A stretch of 64,000 nucleotides of DNA, from contig DATMLM010000073.1 in assembly GCA_035570055.1 (NCBI GenBank), positions 255,478-319,477 on the forward strand, given 5' to 3'. The number at the start of each line of letters is the position of its first letter. The first letter of the stretch is position 1. Below the pieces are notes generated by a model. It was given only the letters and a program-made list of their open reading frames with translations. It did no database searches and had not been told where the DNA came from. The position numbers were made by a program, and so were the translations under genes. Shown here piece after piece: positions 51,021 to 59,012 of the stretch. The DNA comes from DASRDS01 sp035570055. GTDB lineage: Bacteria > Gemmatimonadota > Gemmatimonadetes > Gemmatimonadales > Gemmatimonadaceae.

Positions 51021-51383
51021 TCACGGTTGGGGTTCACTAGGGTAGGGAAAATAGAGCTCATTCCCGTCCAGATCATGAACGACCATCAGGCGGTATCCCC
51101 ACTCCCCGTCCTTCACCGCCACGCCCTTGCCTTCCAGCTCGACACGTAGCGCGTGCAAGACATCGGGATCGAGCGAGATAAACATGAGGGCGGTGCCCAC
51201 TTTTTTGGGCCACTGCGACGACAGAATGAGCGCGCAGCCCTGACGATCGACCTGCGCGACGAGAGCCTTCCCCTCTTCATCGTAGGTCCAGGCGCGAGTG
51301 AACCCCAGTTGATTGACATAGAAATCGACTGACCGGCCGACGTCAGCGACGAACAGAACCGGACGGGCAAACCATTCGCTCAT
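51021..51383 (-). CDS. VOC-family (glyoxalase/bleomycin-resistance-like) protein
   Basis: 120 aa from the ATG in a 4-bp ATGA overlap with the MerR-B12 gene stop. RPVLFVADVGRSVDFYVNQLGFTRAWTYDEEGKALVAQVDRQGCALILSS and VVHDLDGNELYFPYP match the VOC fold, with the typical D-x-DG-N-E-L-YF end. Because it is coupled to the photoreceptor-type regulator it may be one of its targets. Confidence 0.88.
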   Translation of the reverse strand: MSEWFARPVLFVADVGRSVDFYVNQLGFTRAWTYDEEGKALVAQVDRQGCALILSSQWPKKVGTALMFISLDPDVLHALRVELEGKGVAVKDGEWGYRLMVVHDLDGNELYFPYPSEPQP

Positions 51384-52348
51384 GTCGGCCGTCGCCTCCG
51401 GGCGCGGCGGAGTTTTCGGAGCGCGACACGGAGACCCGTGAGATCGTCGAGCTGCACGGCACCGATCGCTGTCAGGACCGCGGAGTAGCTGGGCGTCGCG
51501 GCGCCGCCGACGAGGAGGGCCGTGCGCTTCGGGAGCGCGGCCCGCAGACGCCGAAGCTCGTCGCCGACGACCGGGTCGCCCGTCGGGTAGACGACACTCA
51601 GCGCGACCGCTCGCGCCCGCGTCCGCACGGCGCACTCGGCGATGTCCTCGGCCGGCAAATCGGGGCCGAGGTATGTCACCCGCCAGCCCTCGGTCGCCGC
51701 GCTCGCGGCGACGAGGAGCGCGCCGAGCTCGTGGATCTGACCCGTCGGCGTCGCAACCACCACGCTCGCCGTCGCGAGCGGCGGACTCGCGCTCTCGACC
51801 ACTCCGTCCAAAGCACGCCGCACCATCATCGAGGCCAGATGCTCGTGCACGGGACGCAGCGTGCCCTCCCGCCAGTGCGCGCCCACGTCCTCGAGCAGCG
51901 GCACGAGGAGCCCGTCAAGTAATGCTATGGAAGAGAGCGCGATCGTCGCGCGCCGCAGGGTGGCTTCGAGCGCGGTCGCGTCCAACCGCTCGATGGCACG
52001 CATCGCGTCCGCGAGATAGTCGGCCGCGCCCAACGGCGCGTCGCCGTCGCGCGTTTGCGCTGCCCGGCTGGCATGCTCGGCCTCCGCGTCCGCGTCCGCG
52101 GCAGCGTCCTGGCGCACGAGCGCGATGAGCGCCTCGGTCGGCAACTCGGCGACCAGTCCGATGCTGCGACCCGCCAAGGTGGCGCGATAGAGCAGACGAA
52201 GCCGCTCGATGTCCGTGTCGGAGTAGAGCCGCCGACCACCCTCGGTTCGCGATGGCGTCACCACGTCGTACCGCCGCTCCCACGCGCGCAAGAGATCGGG
52301 GCTGAGTCCGGTACGACGGGTGACGACGCGCATCGGATGGCGGGCCAT
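51380..52348 (-). CDS. MerR-family regulator with B12-binding domain (CarH/LitR-like photoreceptor)
   Basis: 322 aa from the ATG of MARHPMRVVTRRTG. MerR winged helix (residues 5-75): LSPDLLRAWERRYDVVTPSRTEGGRRLYSDTDIERLRLL. Helical middle part followed by the four-helix B12-associated domain with the Wx9EH photosensor motif, W-REGTLRPVH-EH. Cobalamin Rossmann domain with GQIHELGALLVAASAATEGWRVTYLGPDLP; the usual Glu/Asp two before the His is Gln. Known family: adenosylcobalamin-bound repressors that release DNA in light. A perfect palindrome and a divergent Hsp20 promoter lie upstream. Confidence 0.88.
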   Translation of the reverse strand: MARHPMRVVTRRTGLSPDLLRAWERRYDVVTPSRTEGGRRLYSDTDIERLRLLYRATLAGRSIGLVAELPTEALIALVRQDAAADADAEAEHASRAAQTRDGDAPLGAADYLADAMRAIERLDATALEATLRRATIALSSIALLDGLLVPLLEDVGAHWREGTLRPVHEHLASMMVRRALDGVVESASPPLATASVVVATPTGQIHELGALLVAASAATEGWRVTYLGPDLPAEDIAECAVRTRARAVALSVVYPTGDPVVGDELRRLRAALPKRTALLVGGAATPSYSAVLTAIGAVQLDDLTGLRVALRKLRRARRRRPT

Positions 52349-52376
52349 GGACTGAAGGTATCGAATGCATTCAATC

Positions 52377-52400
52377 TTGTCCAGATTCTGTCCTGGACAA
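52377..52400. promoter_or_regulatory. Perfect palindromic operator between CarH-like gene and Hsp20
   Basis: TTGTCCAG (52377-52384) and CTGGACAA (52393-52400) with an 8-base spacer. It abuts the TTGACA -35 of the Hsp20 promoter and contains promoter-like TTGTCC boxes for both directions, as expected of an autoregulated divergent operator. The regulator is inferred to be the adjacent MerR-B12 protein. Confidence 0.7.
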
Positions 52401-52404
52401 TAAT

Positions 52405-52433
52405 TTGACAGCACCCGGTCCCGCACATAGATT
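52405..52433 (+). promoter_or_regulatory. Sigma-70 promoter for the Hsp20 gene
   Basis: TTGACA (52405-52410), 17-base spacer, TAGATT (52428-52433). Gives an mRNA leader of about 80 nt before the ATG at 52518, with GAGGCAGGT just before the start. Unlike the leaderless promoters of the window. Confidence 0.75.
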
Positions 52434-52517
52434 CGCGACAAGGAAGCTGGAGGCCATCGGGACCCGGTTTATCCGGTGATGCGCGGTCGGGGTCCCTTGT
52501 GAGAGAGTGAGGCAGGT

Positions 52518-53057
52518 ATGATGTACGCAACGACTCCGCCCGCACCCGTGTTCGGCTTGCGGCGTGAAATCGATCGACTCTTCGAGGATGCCTTCCGGCT
52601 CGGACACGCGGGGCGGGGCGAGTGGAGCCCGTCAGTCGACGTCCGCGAGACCGACGAGGAGCTGATCTTCGCGGTCGAGATTCCGGGCATCGCGCAAAAG
52701 GATGTCGAGGTGACGACCGAGAATGGCGTGCTCACGGTCCGCGGCCAGCGCCTCGAGGACCTTAAGGAAGGGGAAGAGGCCCGCTATCACCTCGCCGAGC
52801 GCACGTACGGCACGTTCGTCCGCCGTTTCCAGCTACCCCAGGGTGTCGATAGCGAGAAGATTCTCGCCGATGTCGCCGATGGGATGCTCCATGTGCGCGT
52901 GCACAAGGCGGCCCTTCCGCTGCCGAAACAGGTTCCGATCACCGCGGCCGCGGATGCCCACAAGCATATCCCCGTAGCGATCGAGGCCGGCAAGAGCCGC
53001 CCACAGACGGCAGCCAAGGCGACGGCGAACGGCAACAGCACGAAATCAGCGAGGTAG
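52518..53057 (+). CDS. Small heat-shock protein, Hsp20/alpha-crystallin family
   Basis: 179 aa (second ATG at 52521 possible). Alpha-crystallin domain at residues about 35-130: WSPSVDVRETDEELIFAVEIPGIAQKDVEVTTENGVLTVRGQRL, TYGTFVRRFQLPQGVDSEKILADVADGMLHVRV. A lysine/alanine-rich C-terminal tail (AAKATANGNSTKSAR) replaces the usual IxI end, though KQVPIT is near. ATP-independent holdase chaperone. Divergent from the light-sensing type regulator. Confidence 0.93.
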   Translation: MMYATTPPAPVFGLRREIDRLFEDAFRLGHAGRGEWSPSVDVRETDEELIFAVEIPGIAQKDVEVTTENGVLTVRGQRLEDLKEGEEARYHLAERTYGTFVRRFQLPQGVDSEKILADVADGMLHVRVHKAALPLPKQVPITAAADAHKHIPVAIEAGKSRPQTAAKATANGNSTKSAR

Positions 53058-53066
53058 AGGTGCAGC

Positions 53067-53360
53067 ATGCGCGAGATCAGGTTTAGCCAGACCCACCGCA
53101 CGACCGGCGTCCGGCGACGCTTCATCATCTCACAGTTCGATGCCGCGATCGGGGCGATGATGCCCGATCGCGAGCGCGGCGGTCCGTATCTTCCCCCGCC
53201 GTGGCCGCTCGCGTGGCGCTACATCGCGCAGTTGGGAGATGGCTCTCCATGGACCGAGTTGCGCCGGCTGGACGCGAAGCCCGACGCACCTGACGAAGAG
53301 ATCAGAAAGAAGGCGATCCGCGATTTCAACCGCCTGGCGCGCGGCGGCGCTCAACTCTAA
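53067..53360 (+). CDS. Small protein of unknown function downstream of Hsp20
   Basis: 97 aa; GAGGTG lies seven bases before the ATG, nine bases after the Hsp20 stop. RFSQTHRTTGVRRRFIISQFDAAIGAMMPDRERGGPYLPPPWPLAWRYIAQLGDGSPW suggests a compact basic domain with a Pro-rich loop. Not recognised. Cotranscribed with Hsp20 by position. Confidence 0.65.
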   Translation: MREIRFSQTHRTTGVRRRFIISQFDAAIGAMMPDRERGGPYLPPPWPLAWRYIAQLGDGSPWTELRRLDAKPDAPDEEIRKKAIRDFNRLARGGAQL

Positions 53361-53367
53361 CCGCGCG

Positions 53368-54621
53368 TCATTCCGGGTTGGGGATAAGGCCCATTTGTTG
53401 GTAGATCGGCCGCATGATCGCTCGCACCTTGGGCAAGTCGAGCGTGAACCAGACCGCTCCCGCGATGCAGCACGCGCCGGTCAGCATGACGGTGGCCGGC
53501 GCGCCGATCCGATGCGCGAGCGCGCCGGCGAACAGGCTGCCGAAGGGCGAGGCGCCGAAGAATGCCATCGTGTAGTAACTCATCACGCGGGCCCGCTTGT
53601 CCTCGGGCACGAGTGACTGGATGACGGTGTTGCTCACGGCCGCGGCCTGCATCATGCCGAAGCCGACGAGGACCATGAAGACGAGGGAGAGCCACAACGT
53701 CCGCGAGAGGCCGAACATGATCAGGGCCGCGCCGAGTGTCGCGGAGGCGATCTGCAGCATACGCGTGAGACCGAGCACCGATTTGCGGACGGTCAATGAG
53801 AGCGCCGAGATGAGCGCGCCGACGCCCGAAGCGCCCGTGAGCCAGCCGAGTGTCCGCGCGTCGCCGTGAAGGATCTGGCCGGCGAAGACGGGTAGCAGGA
53901 CGGAGTAGGAGTAGCCCATCAGGCTCAGGAGCGCGAAGAACAGCAGGATCGTGCGAATCGGGCGGAATGTGCTGACGTAGTCCCACCCCTCGCGCATCTG
54001 TGCCAGCATGTTGCTCGACGCGCGATGCATATCGACGCGGCTGACGCGCATCAACAGCAACGACGCGATGACGGCGCAGTAGCTCACGCCGTCGATCAGG
54101 AAACACCAGCCCTCACCGTGTACGCCGATGATCAGCCCGGCCAGCGCCGGGCCGACCAAGCGCGCGCCGTTCGCCATCGAGGAGTTGATGGCGATCGCGT
54201 TACTGAGATCGCGCCGATCCTCGACCATCTGCACGAGAAAGGACTGGCGCCCGGGCATGTCGAACGCGTTGATCACACCCTGGAGCGCGGTCAACGCGAT
54301 GATCTCGCCGAGGGTGATGTGGCCGCTGAGCGTCAGCGCGGCGAGCGCGAGGGATTGGATGGCGGCCGCGGCCTGCGTCCAGACCAGCAGCTTGCGGCGA
54401 TCGAGCCGCTCGACCCAGACGCCCGCCACGGGCCCGAGCGCGAACGACACGATCTGCCCCGCGAAGCTCACGACGCCGAGCAATAGTGCTGAATGCGTCA
54501 GGCGATAGACCAGCCAGCTCGTCGCGACGCGTGTCATCCACGTCCCGACCACCGAAATGCCCTGGCCGACGAAGAAAAGCTGGAAGTTGCGATGCCGCAG
54601 CGCTCGCCACGCGTGTTGCAT
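53368..54621 (-). CDS. MFS transporter of the enterobactin-exporter-like (MFS_3) type
   Basis: 417 aa. LRHRNFQLFFVGQGISVVGTWMTRVATSWLVYRLTHSALLLG (helix 1 region), GVWVERLDRRKLLVWTQ, and INAFDMPGRQSFLVQMV are typical of EntS/MdtG-type MFS_3 exporters; twelve membrane segments. Starts two bases after the MarR stop. Likely drug or siderophore-type efflux, controlled by that MarR protein. Confidence 0.88.
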   Translation of the reverse strand: MQHAWRALRHRNFQLFFVGQGISVVGTWMTRVATSWLVYRLTHSALLLGVVSFAGQIVSFALGPVAGVWVERLDRRKLLVWTQAAAAIQSLALAALTLSGHITLGEIIALTALQGVINAFDMPGRQSFLVQMVEDRRDLSNAIAINSSMANGARLVGPALAGLIIGVHGEGWCFLIDGVSYCAVIASLLLMRVSRVDMHRASSNMLAQMREGWDYVSTFRPIRTILLFFALLSLMGYSYSVLLPVFAGQILHGDARTLGWLTGASGVGALISALSLTVRKSVLGLTRMLQIASATLGAALIMFGLSRTLWLSLVFMVLVGFGMMQAAAVSNTVIQSLVPEDKRARVMSYYTMAFFGASPFGSLFAGALAHRIGAPATVMLTGACCIAGAVWFTLDLPKVRAIMRPIYQQMGLIPNPE

Positions 54622-54623
54622 GA

Positions 54624-55055
54624 CTACTCGCTGTCCGCCAGTCGCCTCATGAGACGGCCCGCCGCGAATACCGTCTCGCGCTCGGCGTCATCAAGCGTGG
54701 TCACGGCCTGCGCCAACCACGAGCGCTTGGCCTCACGCGCGCCTTGGCGCAACGCGGCGCCCTTGGCGGTCAGCGCGATGTGCACCTGACGGCCGTCGGT
54801 GGGATGCGGCCTGCGCACTACGCATCCCAACTCCTCGAGCGCCGCGATCGTTGTCCCCATCGACTGGGGCCGCATGCGCTCCGCGCGCGCCAGGTCGGCC
54901 GTCGTCGCCGGACCCTCACGATCGAGGCGTGCCAGGACGGCCGACTCCGTCAACGACAGCTCGTGCGCGCCGGATTCCGCTCGAACGCGGCGGACTAAGA
55001 GCCCGAGCGCCTGCGCGAGATCGGCGACCTCGGTGTCGAGGGGTCTTCGAGGCAT
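54624..55055 (-). CDS. MarR-family transcriptional regulator
   Basis: 143 aa. Winged helix with LSLTESAVLARLDREGPATTADLARAERMRPQSMGTTIAALEELGCVVRRPHPTDGRQVHIALTAKGAAL, the MarR DxRxxxxxLT wing. Its ATG lies six bases after a -10, so the mRNA is predicted to be leaderless. Coupled to the MFS exporter two bases downstream. Confidence 0.92.
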   Translation of the reverse strand: MPRRPLDTEVADLAQALGLLVRRVRAESGAHELSLTESAVLARLDREGPATTADLARAERMRPQSMGTTIAALEELGCVVRRPHPTDGRQVHIALTAKGAALRQGAREAKRSWLAQAVTTLDDAERETVFAAGRLMRRLADSE

Positions 55056-55101
55056 ACCGAGATGTAACTGAATGACAGGTAAACTGGCAAGTTTATCTGT
55101 C
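55056..55101 (-). promoter_or_regulatory. MarR promoter and palindromic operator
   Basis: Minus-strand TTGCCA (55090-55085), 17-base spacer, TTACAT (55067-55062), six bases to the ATG. GACAGGTAAACT (55074-55085) and AGTTTATCTGTC (55090-55101) form an inverted repeat matching at 11 of 12 positions over the -35, so the MarR protein probably represses itself and the exporter. Confidence 0.75.
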
Positions 55102-55126
55102 GATACGACGATGCCCGCCCCTCACT

Positions 55127-56839
55127 TCAGTGCGTTGCGATCCAACGCCGCATCTCCGCATCGAGCACGTCGAGCGGCAATGCGCCCTGGCTGAGGGCCG
55201 CATCATGAAACGCGCGGAGATCGAACCGAGCACCGAGACGCGCACGGGCTTCGGCGCGGAGTTTGAGAAATTCCAACTGGCCGAGCTTGTACGCGAGCGC
55301 CTGACCCGGCCACGCGATGTAGCGATCGACCTCGGTCTGGACGTTCGGCTCGTCCATCGCCGTATACGTATGGAAGTAATCGACCATCTGCTGCCGCGTC
55401 CAATGCTTGTAGTGGACGCCCGGGTCGACCACTAACCGAATCGCGCGCCACATCTCGTTCTCGAGCCGGCCATAGTCGCTGTACGGGTCCTGATAGAACC
55501 CGACTTCTTTGCCCAGCCGCTCGGAATAAAACGCCCACCCCTCGACGAATGCCGTGTAGCCGCCGTGCTGGCGGAACGTCGGCAAGTCGGGAAGCTCCTG
55601 AGCGAGCGACAACTGCATGTGGTGTCCCGGAACGCCTTCGTGATAGGCGATCGCCTCGACATTCAGCAGCAGTCGCTGATCCGGGTTCGACTCGTTGACG
55701 TTGATGCGCCCAGGGCGTGAGCCATCCGGCGTACCGGAGGTATAGTCGGCTGGCACCGCGTTCGCGCCACGGAACGGATCCATCGGGATCACGGCGAGCG
55801 TGGAGCGCGGGAGCCGGCCAAAAAGCTCAGGCAAGCGCTCCGTCATCTGGTGCGCGTACTTCGCGTAGAGATCGAGCACCTGCTGGCCTGACGTCCCGTA
55901 GAACCGGCGGTCGCGCTTGATGTGATCGTTGAAGCTGGCGAGATCGTTGTAGCCTTGGGCTTTCGCGATCGTCAGCATCTGCGCCGCGACCTCGGCCACC
56001 TGCGCCACGCCGATCGCGTAGATCGAGTCGGGGCTCAAGTCCGTCGTCGTCATGCGGCGCGCCTCGAATCGATACCGCGCCTCGCCATCCGGCAATGCCC
56101 AGATGCCAGGATCATTGCGCCCGCGCGGCGCGTACTCGGCGCGAACGAACTCCGCGAACTTCCGATATGCCGGCACGATCTCGTGGTCGACCGCCGCGAG
56201 GATTGCCGCACGCAGTCGCGCGCGATCAGCCTCGCCGAGGCCCGTGGGAAAATGCGACAGGGGAACCGCGAAGGGGCTCGCCGCGCCGGTCTTCGCCGCG
56301 ACATCCTGGGTCTCGATCACGACCTTGTCGAGCAGATAGCGCGGCGGCATGAGACCGTCACGCATACCCTGTCGCATGTTCTCAGTCACCTGGTCGAACG
56401 CGCGCGGCATCGCATGCAACCGGGCGATGTAATGGTCGTAATCCGCGACCGTGTTGAATGGCGTCAAGGATACGAGGTCGACAAAGCCGAGATGGATCCC
56501 ATCGCGTTGGTCGACCGGCATCTCCCACGACTTGAACGCCATGGCGTCGAGACGCTCGCGCAGATCCCGGATCATCAGGCGACGACTCAGCGCATCGGAC
56601 GCCGACAGCCCCGCGGTGTCGATCGCCTCGAAGCGCGCGAGAAACGAGCGTCGGGCCGCGGCATCAGCCTGGATCGCCGACAGCGAGCGGTCATCCAACC
56701 GATCGTTGAACCGATTGTCGCCGAGCGCCGTAGCAGCTTCCGGCGACGTACGCATCTCGTAATCCCACTCCTCGGCGAATAGTGGGCGCAACGGTTGCGC
56801 GACTTGAAGCAACAACGGCACAAGCAAGAGCATGGTCAT
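55127..56839 (-). CDS. DUF885-family zinc metalloprotease-like protein
   Basis: 570 aa from the ATG in an ATGA overlap with the upstream gene stop; the longer frame is a shadow. Signal-like N-terminus MTMLLLVPLLLQVAQP. The zinc-site motif YHEGVPGHHMQ with downstream FVEGWAFYSERLG is the DUF885 hallmark, and GQALAYKLGQLEFLKLR is near the end. Probably periplasmic peptidase-like enzyme. It closes the hydroxyproline operon, where it may release peptides or imino acids. Confidence 0.9.
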   Translation of the reverse strand: MTMLLLVPLLLQVAQPLRPLFAEEWDYEMRTSPEAATALGDNRFNDRLDDRSLSAIQADAAARRSFLARFEAIDTAGLSASDALSRRLMIRDLRERLDAMAFKSWEMPVDQRDGIHLGFVDLVSLTPFNTVADYDHYIARLHAMPRAFDQVTENMRQGMRDGLMPPRYLLDKVVIETQDVAAKTGAASPFAVPLSHFPTGLGEADRARLRAAILAAVDHEIVPAYRKFAEFVRAEYAPRGRNDPGIWALPDGEARYRFEARRMTTTDLSPDSIYAIGVAQVAEVAAQMLTIAKAQGYNDLASFNDHIKRDRRFYGTSGQQVLDLYAKYAHQMTERLPELFGRLPRSTLAVIPMDPFRGANAVPADYTSGTPDGSRPGRINVNESNPDQRLLLNVEAIAYHEGVPGHHMQLSLAQELPDLPTFRQHGGYTAFVEGWAFYSERLGKEVGFYQDPYSDYGRLENEMWRAIRLVVDPGVHYKHWTRQQMVDYFHTYTAMDEPNVQTEVDRYIAWPGQALAYKLGQLEFLKLRAEARARLGARFDLRAFHDAALSQGALPLDVLDAEMRRWIATH

Positions 56840-57732
56840 CTCCGTTGAGCCAGCGCGGTGCGAATGACGGCCAGCGCGTCGTCGCGCTCGGCTCCGGACA
56901 GCGGCAGCCGCGGTGGACGTACGGTCTCGGAGCCGCGACCCACCGCGTGCTGCACGAGCTTGATGAGCTGCACGAACTTCATGACGGTGTCGAATCTCAA
57001 CAACGGCAGAAACCACGAATAGAGCGCAAAGGCTTCGGCCGCCCGACCGGCGCAGGCGAGATCGAAGAGACGGACCGATTCGACCGGCAGCGCGTTGACC
57101 AACCCGGCAACCCATCCCCGCGCGCCGACGCCAACCGCTTCGAGGATCATGTCGTCGAGTCCCGCGAGCAGCGACAATCGATCGCCGAGGACCGCGCGCA
57201 AGGCCGAGACGCGACGCACGTCGCCACTGGATTCTTTGACGGCATGAACATTCGCGTGCCGGTCGGCCAGCGCTTCGACGTCGGACGCCAAGAGATCGGT
57301 GCCGTACGCTATAGGGTTGTTGTAGAGCATGCACGACAATGGAGTCGCCGAGATCACCGCGTCGAAATGCGCGTGCGTCTCTCTCGCGTCCGGGCGATAG
57401 ACATAGGGCGGCAGCACCATCAACCCCGAGGACCCCGCGCGCGCCGCGGCGCTCGCCAAGCGAACGCACTCCTCGGTAGCCAAGCCGCTGATGCCGGCAA
57501 TGACGGGCGCCGAAGGACCGGCGGCGTCGGCGCAGATGGAGAGCACGCGGACCTTCTCGTCGAATCCCAGCGTCGCCCCTTCACCGAGTGAGCCGAGCGC
57601 GACGATGCCTCGGCAACCGTGGCCGAGCAGCCAGCGAACGTGGTCGGCGAGAAACGCCTCGTCGATCGCCCCGTCCGGGTGAAACGGCGTCGTGATCGCG
57701 GGGAGAACGCCGGTCCAATCGTGTTTTTGCAT
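56836..57732 (-). CDS. DHDPS/N-acetylneuraminate lyase-family enzyme, candidate pyrroline-4-hydroxy-2-carboxylate deaminase
   Basis: 298 aa from the ATG of MQKHDWTGVLPAITTPF in a one-base overlap (TAATG). Schiff-base lysine in VHAVKESSGD and catalytic tyrosine in CMLYNNP; GSLGEGATLG binds the carboxylate. Located between hydroxyproline dehydrogenase genes and DUF885, which fits the LhpC/HypD deaminase of the D-hydroxyproline route rather than dapA. A ketoglutarate-semialdehyde dehydrogenase is not in the window. Confidence 0.85.
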   Translation of the reverse strand: MQKHDWTGVLPAITTPFHPDGAIDEAFLADHVRWLLGHGCRGIVALGSLGEGATLGFDEKVRVLSICADAAGPSAPVIAGISGLATEECVRLASAAARAGSSGLMVLPPYVYRPDARETHAHFDAVISATPLSCMLYNNPIAYGTDLLASDVEALADRHANVHAVKESSGDVRRVSALRAVLGDRLSLLAGLDDMILEAVGVGARGWVAGLVNALPVESVRLFDLACAGRAAEAFALYSWFLPLLRFDTVMKFVQLIKLVQHAVGRGSETVRPPRLPLSGAERDDALAVIRTALAQRR

Positions 57733-59012
57733 TACAGAAAGGCTCGGACTGGAGTGGGAAAAATGGGTGGGCGTGGCGTGTCCGGCGGCCAACCGCGGAG
57801 ACACTCCATGATAGGGCCGCAGACACGGCCTTGGCATGGGCCCATCCCGATCCTCGTGTAAAGCTTCGCCTGGCGCGGCGTCCAGGCGGGATCGAGCGCG
57901 CCGTACGGGACGCCCTCGCAGCGGCAGACGATCGTCTCCGCTTCCGCGAGCGCGCGGACTTCGGGGCGGATCGCGAAGGCGGTGTCCAGACGTTGCGCGA
58001 ACTCGCGATGCCGCGCGCGAGCCGCGCTCAGGTCTCGGGATAACGCAACGCCAGCCGCCGCGCGCCCGGCGATCGCGCCCTCGACGAGCGCGGCATCCAC
58101 CCCACCGATCCCCGTTGGCTCGCCCGCGCAGAAGATGCCCGGCACACTCGTCACCTGCCGCTCATCAACCACCACCGCGCCGTCGCGAGTCGCACATCCC
58201 GCGAGCCGCGCCAACTCGGTCGATGGCACCAAGCCATAGCCAGTGCACAACACGTCGCAACTCACACGCTGCCCGTCGGACAGCGCGACCTCGAGGCCCG
58301 ATCGAGATACCGAGACCCGCGTGACCCATGTTCCGGGCCGAAACGGAGCACCGACGAACGCCGAGCGATAGGCGATTGCGTCCAGCATCCGCCCGGGCGT
58401 TCGCCACAGTCCCGCGGCGAATCGAGCCATGCACCCCGCCGACGCCTGCTCGGCTACCAGGACAATGCGCGCCCCCACCCGCGCCAAGGCCGCGGCCACC
58501 GTGAGCATGAGCGGCCCCGAACCACCAAGGACCACTCGCTGTCCGGCGAAATCGGCGGCGCCGTTCTTGAGCAGAGCTTGCGCGCCCCCGATGCCGATGA
58601 CACCTGGCAACGTCCACCCGGGAAAGGGCAGATACCGCTCACGGGCGCCCGTCGCCAATACAACCGCGCGACCGCCGAACGCCGAGGCGTCGACTACTTC
58701 CGCGCCCGGCACGAGCTCGGCCCCACATCGATCGAACCGCTCGAGCCAACGCACGGCAGCACGGGGCAACGCGCGGCGATCTCGATGCCGCCAGATCTGC
58801 CCTCCCGGCCGCTGCGCGGAGTCGAGCACCACGACGCGCCGGCCCGCCTCGGCCGCATGCACCGCCGCGGCAATGCCGGCGGGACCAGCGCCGACGATCA
58901 TCACGTCGGCTGGATGCCCGGCGCCCACCCACGAGGGTATGCGCTCCATGCACGCACGCCGCGGCACGCATTGGAAACACGTTCCCATGCCGCAGAGCGC
59001 TGACTCGATCAT
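57732..59012 (-). CDS. FAD/NAD(P) oxidoreductase subunit (HcnB/OoxA-like) with BFD-like and mini-ferredoxin cysteines
   Basis: 426 aa from the ATG in an ATGA overlap with the upstream oxidase. The N-terminus is a shortened [2Fe-2S] motif, CGMGTCFQCVPRRAC (C-x4-C-x2-C-x5-C), lacking the about 70 residues that precede it in HcnA-type subunits. Then the FAD Rossmann ADVMIVGAGPAGIAAAVHAAEAG, the NAD-binding RVVLGGSGPLM, GIFCAGEPTGIGGVDAALVEG, and a C-terminal BFD-like ETIVCRCEGVPYG with GMGPCQGRVCGP. Equivalent to the alpha subunit of D-hydroxyproline dehydrogenase. Confidence 0.85.
   Translation of the reverse strand: MIESALCGMGTCFQCVPRRACMERIPSWVGAGHPADVMIVGAGPAGIAAAVHAAEAGRRVVVLDSAQRPGGQIWRHRDRRALPRAAVRWLERFDRCGAELVPGAEVVDASAFGGRAVVLATGARERYLPFPGWTLPGVIGIGGAQALLKNGAADFAGQRVVLGGSGPLMLTVAAALARVGARIVLVAEQASAGCMARFAAGLWRTPGRMLDAIAYRSAFVGAPFRPGTWVTRVSVSRSGLEVALSDGQRVSCDVLCTGYGLVPSTELARLAGCATRDGAVVVDERQVTSVPGIFCAGEPTGIGGVDAALVEGAIAGRAAAGVALSRDLSAARARHREFAQRLDTAFAIRPEVRALAEAETIVCRCEGVPYGALDPAWTPRQAKLYTRIGMGPCQGRVCGPIMECLRGWPPDTPRPPIFPTPVRAFL

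Noticed and set aside
56840..57469. N-terminal extension of the DUF885 frame to 780 aa
   Set aside because: It runs opposite to nothing real but overlaps the DHDPS-family gene in another frame; the ATG at 56839 in an ATGA overlap and the signal-like sequence are better.
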